Below, in pieces: positions 12,962 to 20,814 of a DNA stretch of 20,814 nucleotides. The DNA lies in the NCBI GenBank assembly GCA_017551465.1, contig JAFZLN010000062.1:1-20814 (forward strand), written 5' to 3'. This stretch comes from Bacilli bacterium (GTDB taxonomy: Bacteria > Bacillota_I > Bacilli_A > RFN20 > CAG-826). The position numbers were made by a program, and so were the translations under genes. The notes beneath the pieces were generated by a model. That model did not search any database and had not been told where the DNA came from. It saw only the letters and a program-made list of their open reading frames with translations. Position 1 is the first letter of the stretch. The number at the start of each line of letters is the position of its first letter.

Positions 12962-15697
12962 CTATTCGTTAGATTCGTTATTCTCTTCAACAACTTGTTC
13001 TTGTTCTTGACCTTCTTCTAATGGGTCTTGATCTTCGCCTTCTTCAAATTCGCTTTCTTCTTCATAAGGAACAACAGCGATAGAAGAAACTTTTTGTCTA
13101 CCTTCAAGGTTCAAAATCTTCACACCTTGAGTATTTCTAGATGATTGTCTAACTTCGGATAAGTGAGTTCTAATAACAATACCGTAGTTAGTGATAACCA
13201 TTAAGTCATCTTCACTAGAAACAGAGCGGACGGTAACGATTTTACCCACTTTATCAGTGGATTTAAGTGTGCTGACACCTTTCGCACCACGCTTTGTAAT
13301 ACGGTATTCAGAGAAGTGTGTCATCTTACCAAAGCCTTTATCAGTCACGACTAAGACTAATTCGCCTTCGTATTCAGCGGTCACACCGACAGCTTCAACA
13401 CCTTCATCTAAATCAATACCGATAACACCAGAGGCTGTACGACCCATTGGTCTAACTTCAGCGACTGGGAAGTTAACCATCTTACCTTCACTAGAAGCAA
13501 TACCAACAACGGTATCAACAAAGTATGAACCGATATCTTCTTGTTTTGGTTCAGCGACTTCGTCGAATTTAGCCACACCATCTTCACCTAATGTCATGGT
13601 GTAGTATTTTCTTTCAGGATCGATTGTTCCATTAGCGACGGATTTTTCTTGAATTTCCTTAACGGCTAATAAGTTGTCATCTTCTCTTAAAGTGATAGCG
13701 ATTTTACCGTTTTGTCTAATGGATTCGTATTCACTAATTGGAGTTCTCTTAACAATACCTTTCTTTGTGAAGAACATTAAATATCTATAATCGTAGTATT
13801 TGTTAACAGCGATAATGGATTTAACGTTTTCACCTTTTTCGATATTGATTAAGTTGATGACTGGAATACCTTTACCTGTTCTTTGATATTCAGGAATTTG
13901 GTAACCACGAATACGATAAACTTTACCTAAATCTGTGAAGAAGAGTAAGTCAGTGTGAGTTTCTGTATAGACCATTAATTCAACGACATCGTTTTCATTT
14001 AATGATGCACCACGGACACCTCTGCCACCTCTATGTTGGGCTTTAAATTGATCAACGCTTAAACGCTTGACATAACCACCTCTAGATAAGGTCACAACGA
14101 TATCTTCTTGTGGGATTAAGTCTTCATCATCAATGTTAGCGGCAACATTAGAGATTTCAGTTCTTCTTTCATCACCGAATTTGTTTTTGATTTCTTCTAA
14201 TTCTTTAATCACGACTTCGATTTCGTTTTCTCTAGAAGATAAGATTCTCTTATATTCGGCAATGTTCTTTTCTAATTGTTCTCTTTCAGCAATTAATTTA
14301 TCGGTTTCAATACCGGTTAATCTTCTTAATGTCATCGCTAAAATAGCGTTCACTTGTAATTCAGTGAATTCATATTTTTCCATTAAAGTCTTTGTGGCTT
14401 CTTCTGGAGTGGCACTTTCTTTAATGATATCAACGATATCATCGATGTTATCATGACATTTGATTAAGCCGATAACGATGTGATCTCTAGCTTCGTCTTT
14501 TTCAAGTAAGAATTTTGTTCTTCTTTCAATAACACTGACTTGGAAGTCTAAGTATTGTTGTAATAAGACTGGTAAGGAACATACTTTTGGAGCGTTATCC
14601 ACTAAGCAGAGGTTGATAATACCAAAGCTCACTTGTAAGTTGGTGAGTTTATATAATTGGTTTAATAAAACTTCTGGGATAGCGTCACGTTTGACTTCAA
14701 TAACAACACGGATACCATCTTTGTTAGATTCATCACGGATATCAGAAATACCTTCAATGACTTTATCACGGACTAAGCCCGCCATAGCTTCAATCATGTT
14801 GGCTTTATTGATACCATATGGGATTTCATCCACAACGATACGTTTTAAACCATGTTCACCACGTTCTTCAATATGGCATTTACTTCTAATAGCAATGCTA
14901 CCTGTACCTGTTTCATAGGCATCACGGATACCACTTCTGCCTAAGATGATAGCACCTGTTGGGAAGTCTGGACCTTTGATATATTCCATTAATTCATCAA
15001 CAGTGATTTCTGGGTTACGCGCAATTGCAATAACACCATCAATAACTTCACCTAAGTTGTGTGGTGGGATGTTAGTGGCCATACCAACAGCGATACCACT
15101 AGAACCATTAACCAATAAGTTTGGAATTCTAGAAGGAAGGACGGTTGGTTCTTGGTCAACACCATCATAGTTATCCATAAAATCAACAACATCACAGTTG
15201 ATATCACGGACCATTTCTAATGCTAATTTAGCCATTCTAGCTTCGGTATAACGGTAAGCCGCTGGTTCATCACCATCGACAGAACCGAAGTTACCATGAC
15301 CTTCAACTAACATATATCTCATGGCGAATGGTTGGGCTAATCTGGCTAAGGCACCATAGATAGCTTGGTCACCATGAGGGTGATATTTACCCATAACGTC
15401 ACCGACGATACGAGCACATTTCTTAAATGGTTTATCTGGAGTGTTACCATTTTCCGCCATAGAATAAACGATACGTCTATGGACTGGTTTCATACCATCT
15501 CTGACATCAGGAATCGCACGAGCGACGATAACAGACATGGCGTAATCAAGGAAGGATTCTTTAACTAATGGGACGGTATCAACATCGGTTAAACCGGCAA
15601 CGATACCAGCTTCAAGTTCTTGTTCTTCTTCAGCGGAGACTTCAGCTTCTTCAACTTCTTCTTCGCCTAAGACTTTGTTTTCATCTTCTAATAACAT
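12962..15697 (-). CDS. gyrA: DNA gyrase subunit A
   Basis: GyrA carries the DNA cleavage-religation tyrosine of gyrase, which with GyrB introduces negative supercoils using ATP. From ATG 15697 the product is 911 residues. An acidic N-terminal extension (~40 residues) precedes the winged-helix core; catalytic Tyr150 is in YRYTEAR. The GyrA box reads QHRGGRG and the C-terminal β-pinwheel follows, so this is gyrase and not topoisomerase IV ParC. The end is a Glu-rich tail of about 35 residues. In the quinolone region (15353-15382) the motif is HPHGDQAIYG: Gln111 and Gly115 stand at E. coli Ser83 and Asp87. The GTG at 15706 touches the ribosome binding site, whereas GGAG lies eight bases before ATG 15697, so the ATG is preferred. 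The gap from gyrB is 17 bases. Confidence 0.97.
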   Translation of the reverse strand: MLLEDENKVLGEEEVEEAEVSAEEEQELEAGIVAGLTDVDTVPLVKESFLDYAMSVIVARAIPDVRDGMKPVHRRIVYSMAENGNTPDKPFKKCARIVGDVMGKYHPHGDQAIYGALARLAQPFAMRYMLVEGHGNFGSVDGDEPAAYRYTEARMAKLALEMVRDINCDVVDFMDNYDGVDQEPTVLPSRIPNLLVNGSSGIAVGMATNIPPHNLGEVIDGVIAIARNPEITVDELMEYIKGPDFPTGAIILGRSGIRDAYETGTGSIAIRSKCHIEERGEHGLKRIVVDEIPYGINKANMIEAMAGLVRDKVIEGISDIRDESNKDGIRVVIEVKRDAIPEVLLNQLYKLTNLQVSFGIINLCLVDNAPKVCSLPVLLQQYLDFQVSVIERRTKFLLEKDEARDHIVIGLIKCHDNIDDIVDIIKESATPEEATKTLMEKYEFTELQVNAILAMTLRRLTGIETDKLIAEREQLEKNIAEYKRILSSRENEIEVVIKELEEIKNKFGDERRTEISNVAANIDDEDLIPQEDIVVTLSRGGYVKRLSVDQFKAQHRGGRGVRGASLNENDVVELMVYTETHTDLLFFTDLGKVYRIRGYQIPEYQRTGKGIPVINLINIEKGENVKSIIAVNKYYDYRYLMFFTKKGIVKRTPISEYESIRQNGKIAITLREDDNLLAVKEIQEKSVANGTIDPERKYYTMTLGEDGVAKFDEVAEPKQEDIGSYFVDTVVGIASSEGKMVNFPVAEVRPMGRTASGVIGIDLDEGVEAVGVTAEYEGELVLVVTDKGFGKMTHFSEYRITKRGAKGVSTLKSTDKVGKIVTVRSVSSEDDLMVITNYGIVIRTHLSEVRQSSRNTQGVKILNLEGRQKVSSIAVVPYEEESEFEEGEDQDPLEEGQEQEQVVEENNESNE

Positions 15698-15714
15698 AAC
15701 TTGCACTCCTTTCC

Positions 15715-17772
15715 TTAGATATCAAGGTTCTTCACGAACTTCGCGTTAGCGTGAATGAACTCTTTACGTGGGTCAACGTTATCACCCATCAAATCTGTAA
15801 AGATTTGTTCAGCGGCAATCGCATCGTTAAGAGTCACTCTAATCATCTTACGATTGCTTGGGTCCATTGTTGTTTCCCAAAGTTGTTCAGCATCCATTTC
15901 ACCAAGACCTTTATAACGTTGGAATGGATAGCCTGGTTTTAATTTTAATTTAGCTTTAATTGTTTCTAATTGGTCATCATTGTAGGCGTAATATTGCTTA
16001 CCATGATATTCGACTTTATATAGAGGAGGTTGAGCGATATAAACGTAGCCTTCGGTAATTAAAGGACGCATAAATCTATAGAAGAAAGTTAATAATAAGA
16101 TACGGATGTGAGAACCATCGACGTCAGCATCGGTCATGATGACGATCTTATGGTATCTAATCTTGCTTGTATCGAATTCTGGATCAATACCACCACCGAT
16201 AGCGGTAATCATGTTACCGATTTCAGCGTTAGCAAAGATACGTTTAGCTTGAGCTTTTTCAACGTTAAGAATCTTACCACGCAATGGAAGAATGGCTTGC
16301 GTTTCTCTGTTTCTACCGTTTTTAGCACTACCACCAGCGGAATTACCTTCGACGATATATAATTCACATTCTTCAGGTTTTTTGCTTGAGCAGTCCGCTA
16401 ATTTGCCAGGAAGTGTATTAAGTTCAAGACCGCCTTTACGACGGATTTCTTCTCTTGCTTTTCTCGCCGCTAATCTTGCGTTAGCCGCTGTCACAATCTT
16501 CTCCATGATTATTCTAGCTAAGCGAGGATCTTCTAAGAGGAATCTATTTAATTGATCACCAACAATTTGGGAAACAATCTTTCTAACTTCGGAATTACCT
16601 AATTTAGTCTTTGTTTGACCTTCAAATTGTGGGTTTGGGTGTTTAACAGAAATAACACATGTTAAACCTTCGGTAATATCATCAACAGTTAAGTCATCTT
16701 CACCATCTTTTAAGAACTTGTTTTGTCTTGCATAGGTGTTGACAACTCTTCTCATCGCATCTCTAAAGCCTGTTTCGTGCATACCACCTTCATGGGTATG
16801 GACGTTATTACAGAAAGAGTAAACGTTTGATGAATAACCATCATCATATTGCATTGCGATTTCAGCATAGACATGGGCTTCACTACCACTAGCTAAAGTA
16901 ATAGGAGCGGTGCCTTCGCAATAAATAACTTCGTCAAATAATCTTGTTTTGTGATTATTGATGAATAAGACGTATTCTTTAATACCACCTTTGTAGCAGA
17001 ATTCTTCATGAACCTTTTCTGGTGTTCTTGCGTCTTCAACAATAATCTTGATGCCTCTATTTAAGTAGGCAACTTGTCTCATTCTGTCGCGAATGATTGT
17101 GTAATCGTAAACAGTTGTGTCTGTGAAGATTTGAGCATCTGGTTTAAATGTAACTGTTGTACCATTTGCTTTTGGATCACAAGTACCGATTTTCTTTAAG
17201 TGTTCAACGATCTTACCACCATTAACGAACTTGATGTAATAAATACCACCATCTTTATGAACAGTAACTTCACACCATTCAGATAAAGCGTTAACAACGG
17301 AAGCACCAACACCGTGTAAACCACCGGATACTTTATAACCGCCACCTTCACCGAATTTACCACCAGCGTGTAAGACTGTGTAAACAGTTTCGACACCGGA
17401 TAAACCAGATTTCTTAACCACGTCAACAGGAATACCACGACCATTATCAACAACGGTAATTGTGTCTCCTGGATTAATGGTGACTTTAACTTCGGTACAA
17501 TAACCCGCTAAGGCTTCGTCGATAGCGTTATCAACGATTTCCCAAACGAGGTGATGAAGACCTGCGCTTGATGTAGTACCGATATACATGCCAGGTCTTT
17601 TTCTGACGGCTTCAAGCCCTTCTAAGACTTGAATGTTACCTGCGTCGTATTTTGCGTCAGCTTTTTCGAGTTGAACTTCTTCTTCATTCATCTCGGAGAC
17701 ATTAACTTCAGGAATTGGAGCGGTTTCTGGAGCTTTTGTCTCTTCTACGACTTCTTTCTTTTCTTCTTCCAT
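15715..17772 (-). CDS. gyrB: DNA gyrase subunit B
   Basis: GyrB is the ATPase and TOPRIM subunit of gyrase. Visible parts are a Glu-rich N-terminal extension (~40 residues), GHKL ATP-binding motifs (EIVDNAIDEALAG near 78-90, DNGRGIP 109-115, GGLHGVGASVVN 150-161), the transducer domain, TOPRIM motifs EGNSAGG (475-481; catalytic Glu475) and TDADVDGSH (547-555; Mg-binding Asp), and the C-terminal QRYKGLGEMD. Asn477 replaces the usual Asp; E. coli Asp426 is the matching position (codon 16342-16344). Length 685 is slightly above the usual ~640 because of the N-terminal addition. The ATG overlaps the recF stop by one base, with AGGAGG at 17779-17784. gyrB-gyrA order follows recF as in Bacillus. 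Confidence 0.97.
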   Translation of the reverse strand: MEEEKKEVVEETKAPETAPIPEVNVSEMNEEEVQLEKADAKYDAGNIQVLEGLEAVRKRPGMYIGTTSSAGLHHLVWEIVDNAIDEALAGYCTEVKVTINPGDTITVVDNGRGIPVDVVKKSGLSGVETVYTVLHAGGKFGEGGGYKVSGGLHGVGASVVNALSEWCEVTVHKDGGIYYIKFVNGGKIVEHLKKIGTCDPKANGTTVTFKPDAQIFTDTTVYDYTIIRDRMRQVAYLNRGIKIIVEDARTPEKVHEEFCYKGGIKEYVLFINNHKTRLFDEVIYCEGTAPITLASGSEAHVYAEIAMQYDDGYSSNVYSFCNNVHTHEGGMHETGFRDAMRRVVNTYARQNKFLKDGEDDLTVDDITEGLTCVISVKHPNPQFEGQTKTKLGNSEVRKIVSQIVGDQLNRFLLEDPRLARIIMEKIVTAANARLAARKAREEIRRKGGLELNTLPGKLADCSSKKPEECELYIVEGNSAGGSAKNGRNRETQAILPLRGKILNVEKAQAKRIFANAEIGNMITAIGGGIDPEFDTSKIRYHKIVIMTDADVDGSHIRILLLTFFYRFMRPLITEGYVYIAQPPLYKVEYHGKQYYAYNDDQLETIKAKLKLKPGYPFQRYKGLGEMDAEQLWETTMDPSNRKMIRVTLNDAIAAEQIFTDLMGDNVDPRKEFIHANAKFVKNLDI

Positions 17773-18839
17773 TAGAAGACCTCCTTTTCTTCTTGTTTTA
17801 TTAATAAGTGATTACAGTCAGGAATATCTAATTTCGTGGCGGTAATAAACACTTGATTAAACTTTCTTAAGAATTTAATTAGTCTTGCTTGATGCTTTTC
17901 ATCTAGTTCACTCATAACATCATCAAGCACAACTATTGGCTTTTTGTCCTTGTCCTCGATTAAGAAGTAAGGACTGAGTTTTAGTGCGAGAGCGGCAATT
18001 CTGTTCTCACCTTGACTGCCAAACGTGGCAATATCACGTCCGTTTAGGCTGATAGAAATGTCTTCTCGATGAACGCCGATGGAAGTTTGCTTATGCTTGA
18101 AATCGCTTTCCTCGGCGCGTTTGAATGCTTTTTTGGCGTTCTCATTGAAGTCAGCGTCATAAGCCACGAATGGATAATACTCAACTTCGAACGTCTCTTT
18201 AACGCCTGTGAGCGCGCGCGTTATTTTATTAAGGATATCATTGATATCCTTGACGTACATTTGTCTATAAGAGATAATCGAACCCGATAATTTCACCAGC
18301 ATTTCTGTTGTGACATCAAGTAAAGTTTGATCTACTTTTTCACTTTTAAGTAAATCATTTCTCTCTTTTAATACTTTGTCATAACGCGTGATGTAATCTA
18401 AATACATCGCACTCTTTTTAGATATAGAAATATCTAAGAAATTTCTTCTATCTCTAGGTGGACCACTGAATAGCATTACATCTTTAGGTTGGAACAAAAT
18501 GACGTTAACGCATTTTGATAATTCAGATAACTTCGAGATGCTTTTGCCATTAATCAATATCGCGCGTCCATTTTTCGTGATATTGACTTTAATCTTTCTA
18601 GTTAATTCTCCTTCCGAGATAGTCGCATTAATCTCTGCTCTTTCGTGATTTCGTTTAATTAGTTCACTATCATCATTAGCTCTAAAGCTACGGCCTAGTG
18701 ATAGATAATAGATTGCTTCTACAATATTGGTTTTACCGACAGCATTCTCGCCAGTAATAACATTCAAATTGTTGGAGAAATCAAAATTACGATAAGAGTG
18801 GTTACGGAAATTTTTGAGGCTAATGTTCTTGATCTGCAT
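17772..18839 (-). CDS. recF: RecF DNA repair ATPase
   Basis: RecF is an SMC-like ABC ATPase that with RecO and RecR loads RecA at single-strand gaps. Seen are Walker A (GENAVGKT, 30-37), an ABC signature variant (GSQGENR, 274-280) and Walker B with D-loop (PIVVLDDVMSELD, 301-313). Length 355 is typical. The start lies one base after the yaaA stop without a clear ribosome binding site, so it is coupled to yaaA; the stop overlaps gyrB by one base. Confidence 0.96.
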   Translation of the reverse strand: MQIKNISLKNFRNHSYRNFDFSNNLNVITGENAVGKTNIVEAIYYLSLGRSFRANDDSELIKRNHERAEINATISEGELTRKIKVNITKNGRAILINGKSISKLSELSKCVNVILFQPKDVMLFSGPPRDRRNFLDISISKKSAMYLDYITRYDKVLKERNDLLKSEKVDQTLLDVTTEMLVKLSGSIISYRQMYVKDINDILNKITRALTGVKETFEVEYYPFVAYDADFNENAKKAFKRAEESDFKHKQTSIGVHREDISISLNGRDIATFGSQGENRIAALALKLSPYFLIEDKDKKPIVVLDDVMSELDEKHQARLIKFLRKFNQVFITATKLDIPDCNHLLIKQEEKEVF

Positions 18840-18840
18840 G

Positions 18841-19059
18841 TCAATCGACTAAAAATGACATGTTACGGAACTGAATGACATCACCGTGGTATAATTTACG
18901 ACCGCGACGATTTTCTTCCTCTCCGTTTACCAAAACAGCGTTTTCACTAAGAAAGTATTTTGCTTGTCCACCGGTAGAGATAATACCTGTTAGTTTAAGC
19001 AAAACACCAAGTGTGATGAAGGTTTCACCTTCTTTTAATTTAATGCTTTTTTGGGCCAC
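18841..19059 (-). CDS. yaaA: S4-domain RNA-binding protein YaaA
   Basis: A 72-residue single S4 RNA-binding domain protein of the type found between dnaN and recF in most Firmicutes; in Bacillus it has been linked to ribosome (50S) assembly. Typical S4 wording is visible (GGQAKYFLSENAVLVNGEEENRRG, about 31-54). The start is GTG 19059 with AGGAG at 19066-19070. It is the first gene of the operon that runs to serS and ends in TGA, one base before recF. Confidence 0.93.
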   Translation of the reverse strand: MAQKSIKLKEGETFITLGVLLKLTGIISTGGQAKYFLSENAVLVNGEEENRRGRKLYHGDVIQFRNMSFLVD

Positions 19060-19078
19060 AAAAAACTCCTGTATGTTT

Positions 19079-19084
19079 ATTATA
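19079..19084 (-). promoter_or_regulatory. -10 box for the yaaA-recF-gyrB-gyrA-GT-serS operon
   Basis: A perfect TATAAT on the minus strand sits 19 bases before the yaaA GTG, giving a leader of about 13 bases that still holds AGGAG. The -35 position falls in the preceding terminator stem and shows no good match. Confidence 0.55.
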
Positions 19085-19096
19085 GACTATATAAAT

Positions 19097-19121
19097 TAAA
19101 AAGGGAATAAATTATTCCCTT
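19097..19121 (-). terminator. Terminator between dnaN and yaaA
   Basis: AAGGGAAT (19101-19108) pairs with ATTCCCTT (19114-19121) around a five-base loop; on the minus strand the stem runs into TTTAATTT. It separates dnaN transcription from the gyrase operon. Confidence 0.82.
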
Positions 19122-19155
19122 ATTTTGTAATATCTTTAGAATAGGTGTTTTTGGC

Positions 19156-20283
19156 CTAATACGTACGGATTGGAGTGACGATTTGGACGACCGAGTCATC
19201 TGAAGCATTTTCGACAACAAATGGCTTCATTTCGCCTACAAACGCAAGAGTGACATCCGCACTTCCGAGAGCCTTAACAGCTTCGATAACAAATCCACTG
19301 TTGAAGGAAATGTGTAAGTTTTGGCCAACGTATTTAAAGACATCAATTCTTTCAACCGCAGAACCAACTTGGCTGGATTTAGCAGAGATCTCAATGCTAT
19401 CCTCACTCATGGATAGATCAACAATGTTTTCTCTATCAATGGATAAAATATTAGCTCTTTCAATAGCCTTCATTAAATCGTTAGCGTTAACTTCCAATAA
19501 GTAGTTAGTAACCTTTGGAACGATATTTTTTGTATTTGGATAATCACCAGCAATTAATCTAGTGGCAACAACAGTTGTACCAATGGTGAATAATGCTTTT
19601 TTATCGCTAAAAGCGATAGTAACTGATTCTCTACCTTCTAAGAGGTGGTTAACTTCGTTCATCATCTTAGCAGGAATATTAGCAACGAATTCAACGCCTA
19701 GAGGAATGCTCAATGTCTTTCTAGCCATACGAGCAGAGTCTGTCGCAGTGGCGGTTAAGACACCATTATTAGCTTCGAGATTTAAAGCGGTAAGAATAGG
19801 ACGTTGTTCTTTAAGAGATGCCGCAAATGTTGTTTGGCTTACTAAGATATCAAAATCCGCTCTAGAAAGAGTTAATTCTGTACCTGTAGCATCTAAATCA
19901 AGATCTGGATATTCATCAACCTTAACGCAGTTTAAGCTATATTCAGAACGATTATTGCTGTTACTGATTGTTGCAATTGTGGAATCAATGACATCTAAAG
20001 TAATTTCTTCAGTATCCATCTTTCTGATCATTTCCACCAAGAGTCTAGCTTTAATTAAAACTGAACCTTCTTTGTAGTTTCTGATAATATCTTCTTCACC
20101 TAACTTATAAGGAACTTGAGTTTTAATAGAAATGTTTTCATCTGTACCAGTAATAAATAAACCTTTTTCGTTTAATTCTAATTTAAAATTTTCTAAAACT
20201 GCTTTAGCGTTTTTGCTGGAAATAGCTCTTGAAGCAATGTTTAGACCTTTAAGGAATTCTTCACGCTTAATTGTAAATCTCAT
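19156..20283 (-). CDS. dnaN: DNA polymerase III beta subunit (sliding clamp)
   Basis: DnaN forms the ring-shaped dimer that holds polymerase III on DNA. The 375-residue product shows the three-domain clamp pattern, starts MRFTIKREEFLKGLNIASRAI and ends VQIVTPIRTY, the usual clamp terminus. AAAGGA lies about six bases before ATG 20283. It follows dnaA after a 143-base gap that contains DnaA boxes, as in Bacillus, and is followed by a terminator. Confidence 0.97.
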   Translation of the reverse strand: MRFTIKREEFLKGLNIASRAISSKNAKAVLENFKLELNEKGLFITGTDENISIKTQVPYKLGEEDIIRNYKEGSVLIKARLLVEMIRKMDTEEITLDVIDSTIATISNSNNRSEYSLNCVKVDEYPDLDLDATGTELTLSRADFDILVSQTTFAASLKEQRPILTALNLEANNGVLTATATDSARMARKTLSIPLGVEFVANIPAKMMNEVNHLLEGRESVTIAFSDKKALFTIGTTVVATRLIAGDYPNTKNIVPKVTNYLLEVNANDLMKAIERANILSIDRENIVDLSMSEDSIEISAKSSQVGSAVERIDVFKYVGQNLHISFNSGFVIEAVKALGSADVTLAFVGEMKPFVVENASDDSVVQIVTPIRTY

Positions 20284-20426
20284 ACTTATTCCTTTCTCTT
20301 TTTATATATTTATTATATTAATAATAATTATTAAGTCGGTGGATATTGTGGATAACTCAAGATTTATACTTTAGAAATATTTTACCACAGTCCACTTTAA
20401 ATTGATATTTTTTATTTTTAATAAAA
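20284..20426. other. oriC: dnaA-dnaN intergenic region, probable part of oriC
   Basis: The gap holds a perfect DnaA box (TTATCCACA on the minus strand, 20347-20355) directly abutting a 7/9 match (20338-20346), and another 7/9 match at 20381-20389. Beside the pair lies a nearly pure A+T stretch (about 20296-20334) suited to unwinding. It contains TAA repeated three times at 20319-20327, which reads as 3'-AAT-5' triplets like the DnaA-trio element. In Bacillus the unwinding side of oriC lies between dnaA and dnaN, which supports the reading; the dnaA-upstream half is outside the window. Confidence 0.75.
20347..20355 (-). promoter_or_regulatory. DnaA box, perfect consensus
   Basis: The minus strand reads TTATCCACA exactly. 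It is joined without spacing to a second box-like sequence at 20338-20346, in the same direction and pointing towards the AT-rich stretch. Confidence 0.85.
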
Positions 20427-20814
20427 TCAATTAGACTTTAACTTCTTTTGTAAGGTGTTGATTACCGCTTTTAATGACTCGTCAGTTTTCAACATACTTT
20501 CCACTTTTGAAATGCCATTCATCACAGTGGTGTGGTCACGACCTCCGAAAGTGTTACCAACTTTAGTCAATGGGATGTCTATATTAATTCTTATTAAATA
20601 CATAGCGATGTGTCGCGCTAAGGCAATTTGACCAGTTCTCACTTTACCAATTAGCTGTGATGGAGCAAGATTGTAGTAGTCTGCGACAACATTAATAATC
20701 TTTTGTTCAGACAACTGTGCAGCGACGTTTTTAATACCTGTAATACTTTGTACAGCTTCTATTGCAACATCGAGTGTTATTCTATCAACTTGCTTCATAG
20801 AAGTGACATAGAAA
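20427..20814 (-). CDS. dnaA: Chromosomal replication initiator DnaA, C-terminal part
   Basis: The frame is open to the right edge, so the start is outside; about 128 residues remain. It contains the end of the AAA+ lid and domain IV, with the DnaA signature GGRDHTTVMNGISKVE (centred near 20520-20560) that contacts the DnaA box through the His-Thr-Thr helix. It ends in TGA at 20427-20429. The position before dnaN marks the origin end of the window. Confidence 0.97.
   Translation of the reverse strand, partial: FYVTSMKQVDRITLDVAIEAVQSITGIKNVAAQLSEQKIINVVADYYNLAPSQLIGKVRTGQIALARHIAMYLIRINIDIPLTKVGNTFGGRDHTTVMNGISKVESMLKTDESLKAVINTLQKKLKSN

Noticed and set aside
12962..15697. Reading gyrA/gyrB as parC/parE
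   Set aside because: The GyrA box (QHRGGRG) is present and the pair sits in the dnaA-dnaN-recF context.
1..20814. Mycoplasma-type genetic code (TGA as Trp)
   Set aside because: TGA serves as the stop of dnaA, yaaA, psuG and tetR at positions where the neighbours overlap or start.

Overview
The window reads as the chromosomal replication-origin region of a low-GC bacterium of the Bacilli/Erysipelotrichia/Acholeplasma side of the Firmicutes. The evidence is the gene order dnaA-dnaN-yaaA(S4)-recF-gyrB-gyrA, with serS, the small SRP RNA gene and tadA close by as in Bacillus, plus strong AGGAGG-type ribosome binding sites. TGA is used as a stop (dnaA, yaaA, psuG, tetR), so this is not the Mycoplasma genetic code. 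The species cannot be named from the sequence alone.

Right part (about 9,990 to 20,814, all minus strand, reading away from the origin). The 3' end of dnaA is followed by a 143-base AT-rich gap that holds a perfect DnaA box beside a near match, probably half of oriC. Next come dnaN and a terminator, then a new promoter drives a tight operon: yaaA, recF, gyrB, gyrA, a GT4-like glycosyltransferase and serS, ending at a strong terminator. A short SRP RNA gene with an extended -10 promoter and tadA follow, ending at a second terminator. This is the housekeeping replication, topology and translation block. Its gyrase carries replacements at three classical quinolone-contact positions (GyrA 83 and 87, GyrB 426 in E. 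coli numbering).

Middle part (4,729 to 9,977, minus strand). This is a compact five-gene operon whose genes overlap or couple at every junction. It encodes a truncated P-type ATPase-like membrane protein with broken catalytic motifs, pseudouridine-5'-phosphate glycosidase (psuG), a TetR-type regulator, an iron-type alcohol dehydrogenase, and a four-helix M50-protease-like membrane protein whose first zinc histidine is tyrosine. Two apparent pseudoenzymes in one regulated operon make it the least explained unit here. Its promoter seems to overlap the tadA terminator and to give an almost leaderless mRNA.

Left part (1 to 4,667, plus strand). The 3' end of an IS200/IS605-type tnpB and its right-end hairpin sit directly against the ribosome binding site of tldD. 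The tldD-tldE pair encodes the two subunits of a metalloprotease and ends at a terminator. It is followed by a surface lipoprotein with an endonuclease I domain, which also appears to be leaderless. A bidirectional terminator separates this block from the convergent middle operon. These plus-strand genes are head-on to replication from the origin at the right edge.

No stretch longer than 300 bases lacks a gene. No tRNA, rRNA or CRISPR array was seen.
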